Shown here: piece by piece, positions 19,522 through 27,497 of the stretch
How the letters are laid out: every line of letters starts with the position of its first letter
Position numbering within the stretch: position 1 is the stretch's first letter
Notes under the pieces: model-generated
The model's input: only the letters and a program-made list of their open reading frames with translations
Database searches by the model: none
Told to the model about the DNA's origin: nothing
Made by a program: the position numbers and the translations under genes
Source of the DNA: Dyadobacter fermentans
GTDB lineage: Bacteria > Bacteroidota > Bacteroidia > Cytophagales > Spirosomataceae
NCBI RefSeq assembly: GCF_019924045.1
Contig: NZ_JAHXBN010000011.1
Coordinates: 496,001 to 560,000, forward strand
Direction: 5' to 3'
DNA length: 64,000 nucleotides

Positions 19522-20670
19522 TTATAAGAGTTTCAGCACTGCTTCGTCACCCATTACGGCATTGGCCGGGCGTGGGTGGCTGGCATCGAAAACGGCCAGA
19601 TCTGTCTGTTCCAGCACCTTGGCGGGATCTTCATCGATTTGCCCATCCTTCGTCACAGCTTTGAGGTCTAGTTTCAGGTGTTTGGCCATGAATGCGTACA
19701 TTGCTTTCCGCTTCGACGGGCCATAATCGTGCTTTTCGTTGGCCAGATGCACGGCTTCGAGGTTATCCTTTTTGTTATACAGCGAATAGATTGTTTGCAT
19801 GAATGGATATTCCACTTCCGGCGTGTTCTTGGTCCAGTCGCCGCCGTCGGAGATCATGATCATCGGGCGCGGGGCGGTTAATGCCGCTATTTCCACATTG
19901 TTGGTCTGGTAATCGCCTTTTTTGTGGATCGGCAAGCCGCTTTCGCACACGCAGCCGCCGAAGAAATACGCCGATACCATCACCACCGGCACTGACACTT
20001 TCACGCGGTTATCCAATGCGGCCAGCAGGAACGTCTGCGTCCCCCCGCCCGATTCGCCCGTGCAAGCCACGCGGTTCGGATCCACGCCGGGCACAGATAG
20101 TAGGAAATCGAGCGACCGGATACTGTTGATCGTTTGCAGTTTCAGTGCTTTCGCCATTTTGTGCTCGCATTGTTTGGCATCGCCCTGCCCCACCATATCC
20201 CACACGAACACGATCGCGCCCATGCGTGCGAGCGTCGCGCAACGCTTCTGCGTCTGCTCGCGGAAGCGCCCATGCGGGTTCTCGCCATGCCCGTGCGGCG
20301 CGAGAATGGCAGCGTAAGATTTCTGTTTTTTTAATGGCTTATACAAATTGCCCGTCACGTAAATGCCCGGCATGCTTTCAAATGCCACATTTTCGACAGT
20401 ATAGCCATCCATTTCTTTCTTGGAATGGATGATGGGTTTGGATGTCGGCTTTTCCGGAAGCGTTTGCAAATCCATTCCATTGCGGATCTGCTGGCGGATT
20501 TGCGCGGCACGGGCCTCCCATTCAACGCGGGAAGTGGGGATGTGCTTTTGGAGAAATTCTTTCCCTTGCTCTTCGGTGAAATAGGCGCCCTGGCAAAGTT
20601 CGGCTTGTTGCGCCTGCACGGCCGATGTGAGACCAAGAATGCTGAAAAGGATGGTATATGCGATTTTCAT
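19522..20670 (-). CDS. Secreted alpha/beta-hydrolase, acetyl-esterase-like
   Basis: A 382-residue exported hydrolase. The ATG at 20670 starts a clean signal peptide (MKIAYTILFSILGLTSAVQA followed by Q). The frame extends 39 codons further upstream, but these are low-complexity and come from an inverted repeat. The catalytic nucleophile is the Ser in GESGGGTQTF (about 207-216), the acid is probably an Asp in ISDGGDW, and the His lies in NEKHDYG near the C-terminus. LAPHGHGENPHG gives the oxyanion region. Proteins of this shape are often annotated as acetylxylan esterase-like, but the substrate is not determined. It is probably in an operon with the GntP permease downstream. Confidence 0.83.
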   Translation of the reverse strand: MKIAYTILFSILGLTSAVQAQQAELCQGAYFTEEQGKEFLQKHIPTSRVEWEARAAQIRQQIRNGMDLQTLPEKPTSKPIIHSKKEMDGYTVENVAFESMPGIYVTGNLYKPLKKQKSYAAILAPHGHGENPHGRFREQTQKRCATLARMGAIVFVWDMVGQGDAKQCEHKMAKALKLQTINSIRSLDFLLSVPGVDPNRVACTGESGGGTQTFLLAALDNRVKVSVPVVMVSAYFFGGCVCESGLPIHKKGDYQTNNVEIAALTAPRPMIMISDGGDWTKNTPEVEYPFMQTIYSLYNKKDNLEAVHLANEKHDYGPSKRKAMYAFMAKHLKLDLKAVTKDGQIDEDPAKVLEQTDLAVFDASHPRPANAVMGDEAVLKLL

Positions 20671-20732
20671 AGGAATTGCAGTTTGGTCAGAAAAGCGCGG
20701 GACTGGGGTGGGATACTGTTGGCGGGAGGGGA

Positions 20733-20836
20733 TTTTGACGGCCGACGGCTGACCGCCGACCGCCGACCGACGAATGCTCGTCGACAATCTACATTATGAG
20801 ATCGGCGGTCGGCCGTCAATGGTCGGCGGTCAAAAA
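20733..20836. repeat. GC-rich composite inverted repeat between esterase and lipid kinase genes
   Basis: Two arms of about 28-30 bp (20733-20760 and about 20803-20836) are built from the same units tgacggccgac and tgaccgccgac in opposite orientation. Each arm is bordered outside by a T or A run. A perfect 6-bp hairpin (20768-20773 with 20778-20783, loop atgc) sits in the middle. It may end transcription from the kinase gene, which stops at 20838 on the minus strand. Confidence 0.8.
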
Positions 20837-20837
20837 A

Positions 20838-21734
20838 TCAAACCTCCTCCCGCAACCCTACCGGAATGGCGATACGAACGTAGCTTGGCAATATCACCGC
20901 CTCCAACTCTTCCACCAGCCCCTTATATTCCCCGTCAATCTGGAAATGCGCCGCTTTTTGAACACATTCGATTTTTGCTTTTTCCACAGAAATCACTTTC
21001 ATGATCTCGGGATTGAAATCCGTGCTACCGGCGAGGATTTTAGCCGTCTCAATAAAATCCAGTTTTTTGGCAATAACCAGCTCAAAAAAACCATCGCACA
21101 TATCACCAATCGGATTGATACTCACACCGGTACCGTACTTCTTGGCATTCGCGATGATGACTATCAGTGCTTCTGTTTCAAGTACTTCATCTCCGGCCGT
21201 GATTCTTACATCAAAGTTTTCGTGTTCACTCAATGTCCTCAGCATTTCGCGGGCGTAACCAAGCTTGCCGCGCGTATCGCTGTCTTCGTAGTTTTTAACC
21301 AGCAATGCATTTAAACCAATATCCGCCAAATGCAGACTGATTTCCCCATTAATGGACACTGCATCGATCGCAGAAACGGTCCCTTCAAAGGCCACTTCCA
21401 ATGCCTGATCAATGGAGCCCGACAGCCCGAAATCGACGGAGAGGCCATTCGCGGAGCCCGCCGGGATAATGCAAAGAATGGCATCGGTACCATGCAATGC
21501 CTGCGCGACCATCGAAATGGTGCCATCGCCACCGGCTACCAGCACGCGCTCCGGCCTGATATTTTCAACCATTTCGCGGATGGTCTGCTGATCGTCGTCG
21601 CCGGTGGTGTTATAAATGCGCAGGTCACAGCCTTCGGCTTCCGATTTTTCGATAACCCTTTCAAAAATTACATCCTTGTTCACGTCCCCGGAAATGGGAT
21701 TTACTACCAGCAAAACTTTCGGTTGTGAAGACAT
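20838..21734 (-). CDS. Diacylglycerol kinase family lipid kinase (YegS/DgkB-like)
   Basis: A 298-residue soluble lipid kinase. The opening PKVLLVVNPISGDVNKD and the nucleotide-binding VLVAGGDGTISMVAQAL (about 64-80) are the DAGK-catalytic-domain signatures, and the later AGSANGLSVDFG (about 97-108) and the two-domain length fit YegS/DgkB. It transfers phosphate from ATP to diacylglycerol or a related lipid such as sphingosine. Bacteroidota make sphingolipids, so a sphingoid substrate is conceivable, but nothing here shows it. The gene is divergent from an App1-type lipid phosphatase with 45 bp between starts. Confidence 0.9.
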   Translation of the reverse strand: MSSQPKVLLVVNPISGDVNKDVIFERVIEKSEAEGCDLRIYNTTGDDDQQTIREMVENIRPERVLVAGGDGTISMVAQALHGTDAILCIIPAGSANGLSVDFGLSGSIDQALEVAFEGTVSAIDAVSINGEISLHLADIGLNALLVKNYEDSDTRGKLGYAREMLRTLSEHENFDVRITAGDEVLETEALIVIIANAKKYGTGVSINPIGDMCDGFFELVIAKKLDFIETAKILAGSTDFNPEIMKVISVEKAKIECVQKAAHFQIDGEYKGLVEELEAVILPSYVRIAIPVGLREEV

Positions 21735-21779
21735 ATTCGATAAATTAGGGACCTGATGTCGTAGAGGATAAAGATAGTT

Positions 21780-22817
21780 ATGAAACGTTGTGACTTAAAA
21801 CTATACCGTGGCTACGCCAACAAAAAGGAACTCGTTGTATTTGGCCATGTGGTGAAAAAATACCCTTCCGGTGACCGGAAATATACCCGACGCGGCTTTC
21901 GCTACGCGAAAACCATCATCGAGCTCTTCTCCATTAAAACCATTCCGTTTCTCACGCTTACGTTGCACGTGGGCGAAAAGACCTTCGACACGACTGCAGA
22001 GGCGGATGGCTATTTCCGATTCCAGGTGCCGCTCGATGCAGAAATGCCGGGAGGCTGGCATAGCTACCGTGTGACGCTAGACGATGAAATGAATGGCAAA
22101 AAATATCACGCCGAGAGTTCGGAAGCGTTTTTCATGCCTTATAAAAGCTCCTACGGCATCATTTCCGACATCGACGACACATTCCTGATCTCGCACAGTC
22201 GCCGTTCATTCAAGAAGTTATTTGTTTTATTATCCAAAAACGTGCAGGCACGAAAGCCATTCGACGATGTGGTTAAGCATTACCAACTGCTATCCTTCGC
22301 TAGTCGTACGCACCCGCACAAGGACAGCAATATTTTCTTTTATGTATCGAGCAGCGAGTGGAATTTGTACGATATGATCGTCCGGTTCGCGGAGCTGAAC
22401 GGGCTCCCCAAAGCTGTTTTGAAACTAAAAAAAATCAAATCGGGGCTGGACGATTTTGTCATGACGGGGAGCGGGTCGCATGAACATAAGTTGCGAAAAA
22501 TCCACAATATCATCAACTTCTACCCCGAACTGCAGTTCATATTGCTCGGCGACGACTCTCAGAAAGACCCGGAGATTTACGAAGAGATCTGCCGCACATT
22601 CCCCCAGAGCATCCGCGCCGTGTACATGCGGCAAACCCGCAAGCGAGCCAAGCCTCATACCGCGGCATTACTGAAAAACATCCAGGACCTCGGCATCGAT
22701 ACCTGCTACTTCGGCCACAGCAACAAGGCGATCATGCACTCACTCGACCACGGCATCGTTTTCCAGACGCCCGCCGAGCCGGAAGTGAAGGAAATTGTAG
22801 AGAAAGCGGTTTCCTGA
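21780..22817 (+). CDS. App1-family phosphatidate phosphatase-like protein (DUF2183)
   Basis: A 345-residue protein with an N-terminal beta-rich region (to about 115) and a HAD-like catalytic domain. The nucleophile motif is SDIDDTFLISHS (DxDxT, about 124-135). YVSSSEWNLYDMI (about 189-201) and LLGDDSQKDPEIYEEI (about 256-271) complete the App1 pattern. Yeast App1 dephosphorylates phosphatidic acid to diacylglycerol. There is no signal peptide, so it is probably cytoplasmic. It is transcribed divergently from a diacylglycerol-kinase homologue, which could run the opposite reaction. It is 63 bp upstream of the response regulator on the same strand. Confidence 0.85.
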   Translation: MKRCDLKLYRGYANKKELVVFGHVVKKYPSGDRKYTRRGFRYAKTIIELFSIKTIPFLTLTLHVGEKTFDTTAEADGYFRFQVPLDAEMPGGWHSYRVTLDDEMNGKKYHAESSEAFFMPYKSSYGIISDIDDTFLISHSRRSFKKLFVLLSKNVQARKPFDDVVKHYQLLSFASRTHPHKDSNIFFYVSSSEWNLYDMIVRFAELNGLPKAVLKLKKIKSGLDDFVMTGSGSHEHKLRKIHNIINFYPELQFILLGDDSQKDPEIYEEICRTFPQSIRAVYMRQTRKRAKPHTAALLKNIQDLGIDTCYFGHSNKAIMHSLDHGIVFQTPAEPEVKEIVEKAVS

Positions 22818-22880
22818 CGCTTGTTTTTTGGCATTCTTCGGCACTTTCGTAACTTGACCTCTCCCTTTTTTGAAATACAC

Positions 22881-23567
22881 ATGAAAAAAATCCTGATCGT
22901 TGAGGATGACCGCAGGATCGCGCAGAACATTTTCCGCGGGCTGGTTGCCGAAAATTTCGAGGCGGAGATCGCCTATGACGGCATTACGGGCAAACAAATA
23001 GCCCTTGACAAGAAGTTCGATCTGGTGTTGCTGGATGTGAACCTGCCGGGTATGAAAGGCTTTGATGTTTGCCAGCAGATCCGGATTTATAAGCCGTCGC
23101 TGCCCATTATCATGCTCACGGCATTCGGAGAGATCGAGGATAAGGTGGAAGGGCTGAACAGCGGCGCGGACGATTACATTGTGAAGCCGTTCGATTTCCG
23201 GGAATTACTCGCACGGGTGAATGCCGCGCTGCGCGTGTCCGACCTTTTGAATCCCGAAAGTTCGGACAAAATCCTTCGCATTGCCGACCTTGAAATGAAC
23301 CTCGGTACCAAGCAGGTTAAGCGGGGAGGAAACATGATCGATCTCACAGCCAAGGAGTTTGCATTGCTGGAATACTTCCTGCTGCATCGCGGGCGGGTGG
23401 TTTCAAAAATGGACCTGGCCGAGCATGTGTGGCATCTCAATTTCGATCCGGGTACCAACGTTGTAGAGGTGTATATCAATTATTTACGCAAAAAAGTAGA
23501 CAAGGACTTTCCTACGAAGCTCATCCATACCCGACCGGGCATGGGCTACATCATGAAAGAAGAATAA
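22881..23567 (+). CDS. OmpR/CusR-type response regulator
   Basis: A 228-residue regulator. The receiver domain has the acidic pair (VEDDRR), the phospho-acceptor Asp in LVLLDVNLPGMKG (about residue 51) and Lys in IVKPFDF. A winged-helix DNA-binding domain follows (LTAKEFALLEYFLLHRGRVVSKMDLAEHVW, NVVEVYINYLRKKVD). I start it at the ATG at 22881, which begins the receiver core. The frame runs 20 codons upstream, but without conservation. A sensor kinase gene begins 7 bp downstream, and a heavy-metal efflux operon follows, so control of that operon by metal or envelope stress is likely by analogy with CusRS and CzcRS. Confidence 0.94.
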   Translation: MKKILIVEDDRRIAQNIFRGLVAENFEAEIAYDGITGKQIALDKKFDLVLLDVNLPGMKGFDVCQQIRIYKPSLPIIMLTAFGEIEDKVEGLNSGADDYIVKPFDFRELLARVNAALRVSDLLNPESSDKILRIADLEMNLGTKQVKRGGNMIDLTAKEFALLEYFLLHRGRVVSKMDLAEHVWHLNFDPGTNVVEVYINYLRKKVDKDFPTKLIHTRPGMGYIMKEE

Positions 23568-23574
23568 CCCTCCT

Positions 23575-24942
23575 ATGAAGATCAAAGACCGCATCGCCCT
23601 CCAATTCACGCTCCTGGTAGCGGGGGTGCTGCTGTTGTTTTCTATTGCCATTTACAGCGTTTCGGAGCACTACCGCCAGGAAGAATTTTACGACCGCCTG
23701 CGCAGCCGCGCGCGTACCACCTGCCGCCTGCTCGTGAAAGTGAAGGGGATTGACAAGGACCTGCTCAAAGCCATCGACCAGAACACGCTTTCGGAAATGC
23801 TGGACGAAAAAGTACTGATTTTCGATCCCAGAAACGAGCTGATCTATTCCAGCGTCGACGACAAGCTGCTCACCTACCACACGTCGCTGCTGAATGAAGT
23901 GCGTGAAAAAGAATATATGGAATTTCACCAGGGTGAGAACGAGGTAATAGGGCTGCTCTACCAGGAAAGCGACGACCCGCTGGTGGTACTGGCCTCGGCC
24001 TATGACACTTTCGGACATAGTAAGCTACAAAATTTGAGGAGCACGCTGGGCTGGGGATTGCTGGCGGGGATCGCGGTGACGGTCGGGCTGGGGATTTATT
24101 TTGCGGGCAATGCATTGAAACCCATCAGTCGCATCAATGCCCAGGTATCGCTCATTACAGCGCAGAATTTATCTCAAAAGCTTGACGAGGGAAACAGAAA
24201 GGACGAAATCGCTCAGTTAGCCATTAACTTCAATACGGTACTGTACAGGCTCAACAAAGCATTTGAACAACAAAAGAGCTTCGTATCCCACGCTTCCCAC
24301 GAGCTTCGGACGCCACTAGCGGCTTTGAAATCCGAGATCCAGCTCGGGCAGCGGTTCAACAAGGATAATCCTGAAATTGAAGAGGTTTTTGCGAACCTGT
24401 TTTCGGATACCGAGCGGCTCATCAGCATTACCAACAACCTGCTTTTCCTGGCCCGTTCGTACGAGAACATGGGCAATATGAAAATGGCGCACGTTCACAT
24501 CGAAGACCTTGCGTTTCTGGCCAAAGAGGAATTGCTCTCTTCCCACCCCGATTACAATGTGGTGATCGATTACGAAACGATTCCCGAGAATGAGAACCAG
24601 ACGGTGATCGAGGGCAATGAGGAATTGCTCAAAAGGGTATTCACCAATTTGCTCGATAATGCGTGCAAATACTCGTCCGACCACAGTGCACAGATAATGA
24701 TTTCCTCCGACGATAAATCGTGCATTGTAAAAGTCCGCGACCGCGGGATAGGGATCAGCGAGGACGATCTTCCCCATATCTTCAACCCGTTTTTCAGATC
24801 GTCGAATGCGACCGAGCTTCCGGGGTTCGGAATCGGGCTTTCCATTTGCCAGCGGATCGTGGAACTGCACCACGGTACGATTTCCGTCACCAGCGAAATC
24901 GGCAAAGGCAGCGAGTTTCAGGTACAGCTGCACCACATCTGA
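23575..24942 (+). CDS. Membrane sensor histidine kinase (HAMP, HisKA, HATPase)
   Basis: A 455-residue sensor kinase with an N-terminal membrane segment (FTLLVAGVLLLFSIAIYSV), a periplasmic sensor of about 130 residues and a second membrane segment (GWGLLAGIAVTVGLGIYFAG, about 158-177). HAMP follows, then the HisKA H-box SHASHELRTPLAAL (about 238-251), N-box NLLDNACKYS, G1 box DRGIGIS and the FGIGLSICQRIV G2 region. It pairs with the response regulator 7 bp upstream. It resembles the kinase gene at 47444 throughout, including MKIK-R at the start, which points to duplication. The gene ends immediately before a GC-rich 14-bp tandem repeat. Confidence 0.95.
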   Translation: MKIKDRIALQFTLLVAGVLLLFSIAIYSVSEHYRQEEFYDRLRSRARTTCRLLVKVKGIDKDLLKAIDQNTLSEMLDEKVLIFDPRNELIYSSVDDKLLTYHTSLLNEVREKEYMEFHQGENEVIGLLYQESDDPLVVLASAYDTFGHSKLQNLRSTLGWGLLAGIAVTVGLGIYFAGNALKPISRINAQVSLITAQNLSQKLDEGNRKDEIAQLAINFNTVLYRLNKAFEQQKSFVSHASHELRTPLAALKSEIQLGQRFNKDNPEIEEVFANLFSDTERLISITNNLLFLARSYENMGNMKMAHVHIEDLAFLAKEELLSSHPDYNVVIDYETIPENENQTVIEGNEELLKRVFTNLLDNACKYSSDHSAQIMISSDDKSCIVKVRDRGIGISEDDLPHIFNPFFRSSNATELPGFGIGLSICQRIVELHHGTISVTSEIGKGSEFQVQLHHI

Positions 24943-24943
24943 T

Positions 24944-25023
24944 GCCGCCGGCTAGGCGCCCCCGGCTAGGTGCCCCCGGCTAGGCGCCCCCGGCTGCGCG
25001 CCCCGGGCTGCGCGCCCCGGGCT
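24944..25023. repeat. 14-bp GC-rich tandem repeat (about 5.5 copies)
   Basis: Units of the form cccccggctaggcg repeat at a 14-bp period, beginning one base after the kinase stop codon. The later copies change to the form ccccgggctgcgcg. The array fills half of the gap before the efflux operon. A T-rich stretch (cttt then ttttttc) follows it. Confidence 0.9.
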
Positions 25024-25101
25024 TTCTAATTTTTTTCTAAGGTTATTTTAAGGCTGGTGTAATACCGGTGTCGGAATATCGCACAATCTAACACGGACAT
25101 T

Positions 25102-26349
25102 ATGCGAACCTACCTCACCGGGCTCTTAGTACTCCTGACAACCGCCTTACACGCGCAAGACACGCTGCGGCTCTCGATCCGCCAGGCCGACAGCCTGTTC
25201 TTGCAAAACAATCTTGAAATCCTGGCCGAAAAGTACCAGATCGACATTGCGAAATCGATCGAAATTCAGGACAAGCTGTGGAACAACCCTACTTTCGGGG
25301 TCGAAATCAGTGCCTATAACCCCTCGCGCGGCGCGCTGGATGTCGGCAGAAATGGCCAGAAAGCATTCACGATCCAGCAACTCATCACACGCGCGGGCAA
25401 GCGCAACAAGCAGGTGGCACTGGACATGGAATCGACCCGTAAAACTGAATTCCAGTTCTACGACCTCATCCGTACATTGAAATTCGAGCTGCGGCAGATC
25501 TTCTTCGAATCGTACTACCTCGAACAAACCATTTCATTGTACGACAACCAGATCGGCACGCTGCGCACGACCGTCAATGCATTTGACAAAGAATACAACC
25601 GCAAGAATATCTCGCTCAAAGAAGTTGTCCGTCTGAAAGCGCTCCTCTTCGAATTGACCAACGAGCGGGCGAATATCCTTTTTGAATTACAGGAAAACCA
25701 GCGCGACCTCCGCACGCTGCTGAGTACCGACCGCCCCGTGAAATCGCTCGTCGACAGCACGGAAATCCAGCGCTACCACCTCGACCGCTACAATGTAGCC
25801 GCATTAAAAGAGAAAGCGTTGCAAAGCAGGGCGGATTTGAAAGTGGCGCAATCGGAAACGAAGCAGGCCGAATTGAACTACACATTGCAAAAGGCATTGG
25901 CCAAACCCGATGTGCAGGTAGGCGCTGTATACGACCAGGCCAGTAACTATCAGAACAACTACTTCGGTGTGAATGCGTCCATAGCGCTCCCATTTTTCAA
26001 CCGGAACCAGGGTAATATCCGCGCCGCGAAAAGCAGCATCAGTTATTATAAAACAGCCGAGAACGCAAAGCAAAATGCAGTAAGCAACGAGGTAGACGCC
26101 GCTGTGCAGAAGGTGGGTATTGCCGACAAGGCCTTCCAGAGCGTCGAGGGGCAGTTCACCGACCAGTTCCAGCTCCTGAGCAACGGCATTTACGACAATT
26201 TCCAGAAACGGAATATCACGCTCCTGGAATTCATCGACTTCATTGAGACCTACAACGAGAGCATCAAGGAATTTAACCGCCTCCAAGCCGACCGCATCAA
26301 GGTATACGAAGAGCTCAATTACGTCGTCGGCGAAGAGCTATTCAACTAA
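25102..26349 (+). CDS. TolC/CzcC-family outer membrane efflux protein
   Basis: A 415-residue protein with a signal peptide (YLTGLLVLLTTALHA followed by Q) and two long coiled-coil-rich halves typical of the outer membrane efflux family. NPTFGVEISAYNP and LPFFNRNQGNIRAAKSSI mark the beta-barrel-flanking regions. It would form the trimeric outer-membrane duct for the RND pump encoded by the next two genes. The gene order outer membrane factor, adaptor, pump matches czcCBA-type operons. The gaps (53 and 6 bp) support one transcript. The upstream 80 bp shows no clear promoter consensus. Confidence 0.93.
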   Translation: MRTYLTGLLVLLTTALHAQDTLRLSIRQADSLFLQNNLEILAEKYQIDIAKSIEIQDKLWNNPTFGVEISAYNPSRGALDVGRNGQKAFTIQQLITRAGKRNKQVALDMESTRKTEFQFYDLIRTLKFELRQIFFESYYLEQTISLYDNQIGTLRTTVNAFDKEYNRKNISLKEVVRLKALLFELTNERANILFELQENQRDLRTLLSTDRPVKSLVDSTEIQRYHLDRYNVAALKEKALQSRADLKVAQSETKQAELNYTLQKALAKPDVQVGAVYDQASNYQNNYFGVNASIALPFFNRNQGNIRAAKSSISYYKTAENAKQNAVSNEVDAAVQKVGIADKAFQSVEGQFTDQFQLLSNGIYDNFQKRNITLLEFIDFIETYNESIKEFNRLQADRIKVYEELNYVVGEELFN

Positions 26350-26402
26350 CCATTCAAACTGAACACAACTTATTCACGGCATTGCCACTAATGCATTCCC
26401 CA

Positions 26403-27491
26403 ATGAAAAATTCACTGTATGTTGTCGTGCTGGCCGCTGTTGGCGTGTGGCTGACCTCCTGCGAGAAAAAGAAGACAGAAAACGACGAATCGAAGGCGTT
26501 TATGCTTTCGGACACCATGATGAGCCGCATTAAAATCGACACGGTTCGGACAGAGCCGGTCCGCAACGAACTCACGCTGGTGGGTAAGGTGGTACCGGAC
26601 GAAAACCAGGTTATTAAAGTGTATCCGCTGGTAGGTGGTAATGTGGACGAAGTGGATGTAGAGCTGGGCGACAATGTCCGCAAAGGCCAGAAACTGGCAA
26701 CGATCCGCTCCGGCGAAGTAGCCGATTTCGAGCGTCAGATGATCCAGGCGCAGTCCGACCTGCTTATTGCACAGAAGAACCTGTCGTCCACCGAGGATTT
26801 ATTCGAAAGCAAGCTGGTTCCCGAACGCGACGTGATAACAGCCCGCCAGATTGTGGACAAGGCCCAAGCCGAGCTGAACCGTATGAAAGAGGTGTTTTCT
26901 ATTTATGGTTTAGGTAAATCCACCAACTACACTGTGAAATCGCCGATCAATGGCTTCATCATCGACAAAAATGTGAACCGCGGCATGCAGCTGCGTTCGG
27001 ATAACTCCGAAAGCCTGTTCACAGTCGGACAAATCGCCGATGTGTGGGTGATGGCTAATGTAAATGAGAGCGACATTCCGCGCGTGAAGCTGGGTATGCC
27101 TGCGGAAGTGCGCACGATCAGTTTTTCGGACGAGGTTTTCAAAGGTAAGGTCGATAAAATCTACAACGTCCTCGACCCGGATACCAAGGCGATGAAAATC
27201 CGCATTCAGTTGCAGAATGTAGGGTTCAAACTCAAACCCGAAATGCACGCCACCGTCACCCTCAACTTCGAGGAAGGCGAGCAAATGCAGGCGATCCCGT
27301 CGCAAGCCGTCATTTTCGACCGGAGTAAAAACTGGGTAATGGTATACCACAGCCGCACAAAAATCGAAACACGCCCCGTGGAAGTGTACCGCTCCCTCGC
27401 GAACACGACGTACGTGCGTGAAGGCCTCAAACCCGGCGAAGCGATCATTTCCAAAAACCAACTCCTCGTTTACGACGCGCTTAACGACTAA
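26403..27491 (+). CDS. RND efflux periplasmic adaptor subunit (CzcB/CusB-like lipoprotein)
   Basis: A 362-residue membrane-fusion protein. The ATG at 26403 starts a lipoprotein signal MKNSLYVVVLAAVGVWLTSC with the lipobox LTSC. Another ATG at 26391 and a TTG further upstream are also in frame, but make the n-region longer. The lipoyl/barrel-sandwich halves are visible around VYPLVGGNVDEVDVELGDNVRKG and VKSPINGFIIDKNVNRG, with a helical hairpin between them and a beta-barrel domain after. It links the inner-membrane pump to the outer-membrane duct. No His- or Met-rich metal-binding N-terminal segment is seen. Confidence 0.92.
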   Translation: MKNSLYVVVLAAVGVWLTSCEKKKTENDESKAFMLSDTMMSRIKIDTVRTEPVRNELTLVGKVVPDENQVIKVYPLVGGNVDEVDVELGDNVRKGQKLATIRSGEVADFERQMIQAQSDLLIAQKNLSSTEDLFESKLVPERDVITARQIVDKAQAELNRMKEVFSIYGLGKSTNYTVKSPINGFIIDKNVNRGMQLRSDNSESLFTVGQIADVWVMANVNESDIPRVKLGMPAEVRTISFSDEVFKGKVDKIYNVLDPDTKAMKIRIQLQNVGFKLKPEMHATVTLNFEEGEQMQAIPSQAVIFDRSKNWVMVYHSRTKIETRPVEVYRSLANTTYVREGLKPGEAIISKNQLLVYDALND

Positions 27492-27497
27492 TATCTC

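Noticed and set aside
24944..25023. CRISPR array
   Set aside because: The units are contiguous 14-mers without spacers, and no cas gene is present.
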